Positions 5,850 to 9,687 of a stretch of DNA of 9,687 bases are shown in pieces (the stretch's first letter is position 1; each line of letters starts with the position of its first letter). Made by a program: the position numbers and the translations under genes. This DNA comes from Desulfobacteraceae bacterium. Its GTDB lineage: Bacteria > Desulfobacterota > Desulfobacteria > Desulfobacterales > BuS5. The stretch is from NCBI GenBank assembly GCA_030642865.1, contig DAOWMW010000033.1, positions 1-9,687 of the forward strand, given 5' to 3'. The notes beneath the pieces are model-generated. The model worked only from the letters and a program-made list of their open reading frames with translations, searched no databases and was not told where the DNA came from.

Positions 5850-7829
5850 TTAATCAGAGATGATTTTTATATAGTCTTGCTTTTTTATATCCCAGGTTTT
5901 TGCTTTGGGATCATACTTGGAATTTACAAAACAGAACCAGTTTTCATCATCCTGTCCTGGATAATCTGACTGATAGTAAAATCCTGGATAACGTGTCTCT
6001 TTACGGAACTGGATGTGACGCAGATGGGCTTCTACAGTCCAGATACGATGGAGAATTTCCCAGCATCTCATAAGTTCATGGAGGTCACCTGCTGCAAGCT
6101 TTTCACAGTCTTCACGCATTGTTTGAAGAAGATCCATAATTACTTCAAGAGATTTGCTGCTTGTCTGATAAAATGTTGCAGTACCTGCTCCATACTCATG
6201 GGTTGCCTTCATCAGACGCATGGCCATTCCATCAGGTTTAAGATAATTGGGATTTATATCTGCTGCAGTGGTAAGGTCACAATTATCAAGGTATACATGT
6301 ACAGGCTTGTAAACCATATCGACCAGCTCTTGGTTTGACTGGGCCAAAACAGGAGTAAAATCTGCATTATCGCGGCAGTATCTGACCATACACTTTGCAG
6401 TCATACGCCCTTCAGCATGGGAACCCGATGAAAATTTATGACCGGAACAACCCACACCATCACCAGCTGTAAAGAGTCCGTCAACAGTTGTCATACGGTT
6501 ATAAATTTTTCCGTTGGCAGCTTTAATTTTGTATGATTCAGGAACCCAGTCAAAATCAGGGCCGGAGGTCCAGAGACCGCAGCAACCTGAATGTGAACCA
6601 AGAAGATATGGTTCTGTGGGCATAATTTCAGAAGTCTTTTTCTCAGGTTCTGTATTAGTAGCACACCACAGGTTTGCCTGGCCGCATGTCATATCAAGAA
6701 AATCTTCCCATGCTTCTGATTCAAGATGCTTGAGTTCTTTCTTGCTCATGGTTTTGCCAAGTTCTGCCAGAGCTGTAACCGTATCCATTGTAATGGGACC
6801 ACGCCCCTCTTTCATTTCAAAAAGCATGAGATGATTTCTAAGACAGGTCGGTGTAATAGCTGCAGTTCCGTAAGGAGCATATTTTTCCAGCTCGGCTGCT
6901 GCTGCATCACTGGATGCATAAGGTTCGCCAAGACCGTTTAATGTTTTAGCCTTAAACAGAAGGAACCATGCACCCACAGGTCCATAACCATCTTTAAAAC
7001 GGGCAGGGGTGAAACGATTTTCCATCATTGAAAGCTCTGCACCCACTTTCATGCACATTGTGTATGTAGATCCAGCGTTCCATACAGGATACCATGCACG
7101 GCCTTTACCCTCGCCAACACTTCTTGGCTGATAAATATTTACTGCGCCGCCGCATGCAACCATCATTGTTTTGCATTTGATGATATAAACTTTATTTTCA
7201 CGAACAGAAATACCAACGGCCCCTGCAATCTGATTCTCTTTATTGGCATCAAGGAGAAGTTCAACTATGAAAACACGCTCCAGAATATTATCTTCCCCAA
7301 GGGCAAGTTTTGCAGCTTCTGCAACGATTCTTTTATAGGATTCACCATTGATCATGATCTGCCATTTACCTGTTCTAACAGGAGCTGCGCCACTTTTCAG
7401 TGATCCCTGTTTCAGGCCTTTTTTACCATCAAGGTTTTTCCCGTCATCTGTTTTTTTCCAGATAGGAAGTCCCCATTCTTCAAACAGATGAACAGAATCA
7501 TCAACATGATTACCAAGGTCAAAAATCAAGTCTTCACGAACAATACCCATAAGGTCGTTTCTGACCATACGGACGTAATCTTCAGGGGAATTGTCACCAA
7601 TATAAGTATTAATGGCTGAAAGACCCTGGGCGACTGCACCACTTCTATCCATTGAAGCTTTGTCACAAAGAAGTATTTTAGTATCGTCACTTGCCCATTT
7701 TTTTATTTCAAATGCAGTTCCGCAAGCTGCCATACCACCGCCGACGATGAGAATATCAACTTCTTTCTCTACGACTTCGGGATCTCTTACAGCTTTGAGT
7801 TCACCCTTGGGTTTATTCGGTAATGCCAT
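5850..7829 (-). CDS. aprA: Adenylylsulfate (APS) reductase, alpha (flavin) subunit
   Basis: AprA (659 aa) is the catalytic FAD subunit of cytoplasmic APS reductase, which reduces APS to sulfite and AMP with electrons delivered through AprB. It belongs to the fumarate reductase/succinate dehydrogenase flavoprotein superfamily. The N-terminal FAD motif is DILIVGGGMAACGTAF (25-40). Residues matching the substrate site described for Archaeoglobus AprA are visible: N74 in GLSAINTY, the R277 context FTPARFKDGYGP and H413 in GSHSGCCGLW; Trp at 246 and 250 are candidates for the conserved active-site Trp. The C-terminal FAD motif is TAGDGVGCSGHKFSSGSHAEGR (455-475). Length and motifs fit an intact dissimilatory enzyme. 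AAGGAGG (7837-7843) stands at good spacing before the ATG. aprB lies 81 bp upstream in the same direction, with no terminator between them, so the two are probably one operon. Confidence 0.97.
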   Translation of the reverse strand: MALPNKPKGELKAVRDPEVVEKEVDILIVGGGMAACGTAFEIKKWASDDTKILLCDKASMDRSGAVAQGLSAINTYIGDNSPEDYVRMVRNDLMGIVREDLIFDLGNHVDDSVHLFEEWGLPIWKKTDDGKNLDGKKGLKQGSLKSGAAPVRTGKWQIMINGESYKRIVAEAAKLALGEDNILERVFIVELLLDANKENQIAGAVGISVRENKVYIIKCKTMMVACGGAVNIYQPRSVGEGKGRAWYPVWNAGSTYTMCMKVGAELSMMENRFTPARFKDGYGPVGAWFLLFKAKTLNGLGEPYASSDAAAAELEKYAPYGTAAITPTCLRNHLMLFEMKEGRGPITMDTVTALAELGKTMSKKELKHLESEAWEDFLDMTCGQANLWCATNTEPEKKTSEIMPTEPYLLGSHSGCCGLWTSGPDFDWVPESYKIKAANGKIYNRMTTVDGLFTAGDGVGCSGHKFSSGSHAEGRMTAKCMVRYCRDNADFTPVLAQSNQELVDMVYKPVHVYLDNCDLTTAADINPNYLKPDGMAMRLMKATHEYGAGTATFYQTSSKSLEVIMDLLQTMREDCEKLAAGDLHELMRCWEILHRIWTVEAHLRHIQFRKETRYPGFYYQSDYPGQDDENWFCFVNSKYDPKAKTWDIKKQDYIKIISD

Positions 7830-7910
7830 ATTATATCCTCCTTAAAAAATATATATACATAACTCTTATAATTTTACTTTTTAAATATCCTTGCTTTAAA
7901 AACAAAACAC

Positions 7911-8348
7911 TTAAGCAAGTTCTGTTGGAACTTTTAATGTCATGCCGTCAGCCTCTTCAGTTGAAAGAAGCTCACTGTCAAGATCCTTACCTTTTAATTC
8001 AGGATAAGCATTAGCTGCCCCTTCTGGAGTTGTACGGATGGGGAACTTAAAACGCTTTATAAGGCCATTTCTGAATTTGCAGGTCCACATAACATCTTCT
8101 GTCCCAAGCATGGGCATAATACTACTTCCCAAAGGCACGAAATCTGAATAACCTCTAACTTCAATAGCCTGGGTCGGACATATTTTTACGCATGAAAAAC
8201 ATTCCCAGCATTGATCAGGTTCCTGATTGTAAGCTTTCATTTCATTTGGTTCAAGGACCATCAGATCGTTTGGACAGATATACATGCAAGCTGTTTTATC
8301 GCCACCCTTACAGCCATCACATTTTTCTTGAAGTACGTAACTCGGCAT
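7911..8348 (-). CDS. aprB: Adenylylsulfate (APS) reductase, beta (iron-sulfur) subunit
   Basis: AprB (145 aa) is the electron-entry subunit of APS reductase and passes electrons through two [4Fe-4S] clusters to the FAD of AprA. The ferredoxin-like N-terminal half holds both cluster motifs. The first is the characteristic widened C-x2-C-x7-C-x3-CP (C10, C13, C21, C25); the second is the regular C-x2-C-x2-C-x3-CP (C47, C50, C53, C57). The rest, including WTCKFRNGLIKRFKFPIRTTPEG, corresponds to the beta-sheet and the tail that wraps around AprA in known structures. AGGAGG (8357-8362) lies 8 nt before the ATG and fixes the start. It is the first gene of the - strand cluster, so the AT-rich, repeat-rich DNA to its right is the likely control region for apr and perhaps qmo. 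The sequence looks intact. Confidence 0.97.
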   Translation of the reverse strand: MPSYVLQEKCDGCKGGDKTACMYICPNDLMVLEPNEMKAYNQEPDQCWECFSCVKICPTQAIEVRGYSDFVPLGSSIMPMLGTEDVMWTCKFRNGLIKRFKFPIRTTPEGAANAYPELKGKDLDSELLSTEEADGMTLKVPTELA

Positions 8349-8413
8349 TTATTAAGCCTCCTGTTTTTTAAATTTAATACTTAGGTTAAGATATTACCAA
8401 GTATAAAAGTATC

Positions 8414-8443
8414 ACCTGATTATTTAATAATCTTTTCTCAGGT
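8414..8443. promoter_or_regulatory. Nested inverted repeat in the aprB leader region
   Basis: An outer pair acctga (8414-8419) / tcaggt (8438-8443) overlaps a perfect palindrome gattatt-t-aataatc (8418-8432), 66-95 bp before the aprB ATG. The two cannot form fully at once, so the site could act as an operator or as alternative leader structures. Function is inferred only. Confidence 0.35.
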
Positions 8444-8457
8444 TATGAAATTCATTG

Positions 8458-8496
8458 ACAATTTATAACAATCAAATTGTACTGTTAAATACAATT
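8458..8496. promoter_or_regulatory. Cluster of three ACAATT boxes upstream of aprB
   Basis: Three related boxes in alternating orientation occur in 39 bp: acaattt (8458-8464), aaattgt (8474-8480) and acaatt (8491-8496). The first two form a perfect 7-bp inverted repeat with a 9-bp gap. The last two form aattgta/tacaatt (8475-8481/8490-8496) with an 8-bp gap. The right-hand 18 bp, ttgt-N10-acaa, has the outer bases and length of a Rex-type (NADH-sensing) operator, but the inner positions do not match TTGTTAA-N4-TTAACAA. It is best called a candidate regulator site for the apr operon. Confidence 0.4.
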
Positions 8497-8524
8497 AGGT
8501 TAAAGACACACCTCCTTTCTTTTT

Positions 8525-8560
8525 CTGTTTTTATATATCTTTATCCTGTTTTTATATATC
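8525..8560. repeat. Direct repeat, 15 bp twice with 21-bp period
   Basis: ctgtttttatatatc occurs exactly at 8525-8539 and 8546-8560. The start-to-start distance is 21 bp, two turns of the helix, so both copies face the same side of the DNA. Read towards aprB each copy contains TATATA, preceded in the upstream copy by TG (an extended -10 look: TGATATATA), but no good -35 element is found. It may be paired regulator sites, a promoter with a duplicated -10, or a simple tandem duplication. Confidence 0.45.
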
Positions 8561-8566
8561 ATGGAA

Positions 8567-8587
8567 GACAGTGCTTACAGCACAGTC
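8567..8587. promoter_or_regulatory. Inverted repeat next to the 15-bp direct repeats
   Basis: gacagtgct (8567-8575) and agcacagtc (8579-8587) pair with one A-A mismatch around a 3-bp centre, the inner five pairs (gtgct/agcac) being perfect. It lies just upstream, in the apr direction, of the direct repeats at 8525-8560. The form suits a dimeric regulator site; the function is inferred. Confidence 0.35.
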
Positions 8588-8623
8588 ATATAATCTTATT
8601 ATCAAGCAAACGAGTTTAAGCGA

Positions 8624-8659
8624 AAACTATGAAGCCAAACTATATAAAATCAAACTATA
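8624..8659. repeat. Three AAACTAT direct repeats
   Basis: aaactat occurs at 8624-8630, 8637-8643 and 8652-8658 (starts 13 and 15 bp apart). The last two copies extend to caaactata (8636-8644 and 8651-8659). In the apr direction they read ATAGTTT, and the rightmost copy overlaps the proposed -10 of the candidate promoter at 8654-8680. They may be binding sites in series or chance repeats in AT-rich DNA. Confidence 0.35.
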
Positions 8660-8680
8660 ATTTGACTAAAATTTTGTCAA
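8654..8680 (-). promoter_or_regulatory. Candidate promoter for aprBA
   Basis: On the - strand a perfect -35 hexamer TTGACA (8675-8680) is followed after only 15 bp by TATAGT (8654-8659, five of six consensus bases). The short spacer is a weakness. Use of this site would give a leader of about 300 nt before aprB that includes the repeats described above. The -35 sits within the near-palindrome at 8662-8680, so occupancy by a repressor is conceivable. Other partial promoters nearer to aprB were weaker. Confidence 0.35.
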
Positions 8681-8966
8681 GAACTTTTACCTCCGGGATA
8701 GAGTAATCTGTATTAAAAAAATTCGAAAAATTCAAAAGCTGTCTAAACCTTCAGTTTAAGTCGGCGAATTAGCCTTATTAGACTGTTTTTATGAATCTTT
8801 CGGATTTTTTTAATCAGATAAAAATTATCGCCGGCGATGGAGAATTTTATAGCAAATAAAAAAGAGAAAGCTATTGCAGATTTTTTAATTGCATCTTGAT
8901 TAAAAATACCTAATACCATATTATCTGTCCCATATATTTCATGCCTGAATAAAAATTATATTTTTT

Positions 8967-8994
8967 TTGGCATTATTTCAATTTAACCCATAAT
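8967..8994 (+). promoter_or_regulatory. Sigma-70-like promoter for the sulfur-carrier gene
   Basis: TTGGCA (8967-8972) and CATAAT (8989-8994), each five of six consensus bases, are separated by 16 bp. The predicted start near 9001 gives a leader of about 27 nt that includes GGAG (9012-9015) before the ATG at 9028. A second possible promoter, TTGATT-17 bp-TATTAT (8896-8924), lies further upstream. Confidence 0.5.
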
Positions 8995-9027
8995 GTATGC
9001 AAAATACTTCCGGAGATATTTATATAA

Positions 9028-9303
9028 ATGAGTGCTACTTTAATTCTCCCTGGTTCTTTAAGCAAATGGCTTAACGGCAAAAACGAAACACAGTGCCAGG
9101 GCAACACTGTTAGCGAATGTATTGACCATCTGGAAAAGGAATACCCAGGTTTGAAGGACAAAGTCATCAATAAAAATGGAGATTTAAATAACGATATATT
9201 TATATTTATTAACGGAGATAATATCCAGAGTCTGGAACAACTGGACACAAAAATAAAAGATGGGGATGAAATAGGAATTATTCCATTTGCAGCAGGTGGA
9301 TAA
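9028..9303 (+). CDS. MoaD/ThiS-family ubiquitin-like sulfur-carrier protein
   Basis: The 91-residue product has the hallmarks of the beta-grasp sulfur-carrier family (MoaD, ThiS, CysO): a short N-terminal strand (SATLILPGSL), a helix around residues 28-39, the typical GDEIGIIPFAAGG ending and an exposed C-terminal Gly-Gly (90-91). In this family the terminal Gly is adenylated by an E1-like partner (MoeB/ThiF) and then carries sulfur as thiocarboxylate. The usual partner genes (moaE, thiF/moeB, thiG, cysM) are not in the window, so the pathway (molybdopterin/tungstopterin, thiamine or cysteine synthesis) cannot be decided; the ending is closest in feel to MoaD/CysO-like proteins. GGAG (9012-9015) is rather far (12 nt) from the ATG, but the family alignment favours this start. 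The gene stands alone between the apr upstream region and murI, with which it converges. Family assignment good, role unknown. Confidence 0.85.
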   Translation: MSATLILPGSLSKWLNGKNETQCQGNTVSECIDHLEKEYPGLKDKVINKNGDLNNDIFIFINGDNIQSLEQLDTKIKDGDEIGIIPFAAGG

Positions 9304-9304
9304 A

Positions 9305-9333
9305 CCATAATTTTTTACACTTCAGCATTATGG
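9305..9333. other. Inverted repeat between converging sulfur-carrier gene and murI
   Basis: ccataat (9305-9311) and attatgg (9327-9333) form a perfect 7-bp pair with a 15-nt loop, in the 33 bp separating the two stop codons. A T-run lies inside the loop (9311-9316) rather than after the stem, so this is not a standard intrinsic terminator, although it sits where a bidirectional one is expected. Confidence 0.35.
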
Positions 9334-9336
9334 GTA

Positions 9337-9687
9337 TCAGGTTATGGCCTGTTCAAGAAAAATTTTTTTCTTAAGAATCATATTGGCTGTTTTTTCAAAC
9401 TGGGATGTTATATCGGATACAAAAAATATTTCATCACCTTTTTGATCCATTTTATTATCCAGCCCGGGATGCGCTGCTAAAAACTGCTTAACCTCTTGTG
9501 CAACTGCAAGGGAAGAATCTACAATATTTACCCGCTTACCCATTTTTCTTTGTATAATTTTTTTCAAAATCGGGTAGTGCGTACAACCGAGTATCAAGGT
9601 ATCGATCTGTCTGACTTTTAAGGGATGAAGATATTTTTTAACTATCATCCTGGTTTCCGGCTTGTCAAACCACCCTTCCTCCACCAA
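9337..9687 (-). CDS. murI: Glutamate racemase, C-terminal part, 5' end outside window
   Basis: The last 116 residues of MurI, which converts L- to D-glutamate in the cytoplasm for peptidoglycan synthesis, are present; the frame runs off the right edge. The fragment begins with the family's (L)VEEGWFD segment and contains LGCTHYPIL, which carries the second catalytic cysteine of the two-base racemase mechanism, followed by VNIVDSS, which closes the conserved core. The first catalytic cysteine lies in the part outside the window. The TTG at the edge codes for an internal Leu and is not a start. The stop is TGA at 9337-9339. The tail after VDSS (about 50 residues, Lys-rich) is not well conserved in the family. 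The gene is unrelated in function to its sulfur-metabolism neighbours and marks the end of that cluster. Confidence 0.93.
   Translation of the reverse strand: MVEEGWFDKPETRMIVKKYLHPLKVRQIDTLILGCTHYPILKKIIQRKMGKRVNIVDSSLAVAQEVKQFLAAHPGLDNKMDQKGDEIFFVSDITSQFEKTANMILKKKIFLEQAIT

Larger units (their letters stand above)
8349..9027. other. Intergenic region upstream of aprB (679 bp), no convincing gene, repeat-rich
   Basis: This very AT-rich stretch separates the divergent aprB (-) and the sulfur-carrier gene (+). Only frames of about 20-25 codons without ribosome binding sites are present. It holds several structures listed separately (8414-8443, 8458-8496, 8525-8560, 8567-8587, 8624-8659, 8654-8680, 8967-8994). 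Further palindromes are ttgactaaaattttgtcaa (8662-8680, one mismatch pair) and atcgccggcgat (8827-8838), the latter flanked by aaaatt/aatttt. A gtctaa/ttagac pair at 8741-8746/8778-8783 is followed by tgttttt and could be a weak terminator on the + strand. No tRNA or other RNA gene was recognised. Confidence 0.75.

Noticed and set aside
6015..6834. Long frames on the + strand opposite aprA
   Set aside because: They are antisense shadows of the well-conserved aprA reading frame and lack ribosome binding sites.
8455..8485. TTGACA at 8455-8460 as a + strand promoter
   Set aside because: No acceptable -10 hexamer stands at 16-18 bp, and the next + strand gene starts over 500 bp away, with better promoters close to it.
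8791..8899. Two overlapping mini-frames on the + strand (8791-8859, 22 codons; 8837-8899, 20 codons)
   Set aside because: They look mildly protein-like, and could be a decayed gene, but have no ribosome sites, stops directly upstream and are too short to judge.
8973..9308. A 111-codon frame on the - strand
   Set aside because: It lies antisense over the sulfur-carrier gene, which has a clear family signature, and its product is low-complexity Ser/Leu/Ile-rich.

Overview
The window carries the core of dissimilatory sulfate reduction. From left to right it holds the 3' end of sat (ATP sulfurylase, + strand), then qmoC, qmoB, qmoA, aprA and aprB, all on the - strand (transcribed aprB-aprA-qmoA-qmoB-qmoC), a 679-bp gene-poor stretch, a small MoaD/ThiS-like sulfur-carrier gene (+ strand) and the 3' part of murI (glutamate racemase, - strand). 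The gene set, the AT-rich composition and the protein sequences suggest a sulfate-reducing bacterium of the Desulfobacterota, most like Desulfobacteraceae (Desulfobacter/Desulfobacula/Desulfobacterium type). The family is an inference from recognition, not from a database search.

Function: Sat activates sulfate to APS. The AprAB heterodimer reduces APS to sulfite and AMP in the cytoplasm. The membrane-anchored QmoABC complex passes electrons from the menaquinone pool, through heme b, Fe-S and FAD centres, towards AprAB. Together the window supplies everything from APS formation to its reduction; the downstream sulfite reductase (Dsr) genes are not here.

Layout: sat and qmoC converge on one symmetric A/T-flanked hairpin that can stop transcription from both sides. 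qmoA and qmoB are translationally coupled: the Shine-Dalgarno of qmoB lies in the last codons of qmoA. qmoB and qmoC are separated by 118 bp with a perfect 13-bp inverted repeat. aprA and qmoA are separated by an unusually structured 537-bp spacer with a terminator-like hairpin and two MITE-like palindromic segments. The 679 bp upstream of aprB lack a convincing gene but are dense in inverted and direct repeats and probably hold the apr control region, plus a promoter for the sulfur-carrier gene reading the other way.

The protein-coding content is canonical; no previously undescribed protein system was found. The points worth a second look are in the non-coding DNA: the aprA-qmoA spacer, the qmoB-qmoC hairpin and the repeat-rich apr upstream region, together with the small sulfur-carrier gene divergent from apr.
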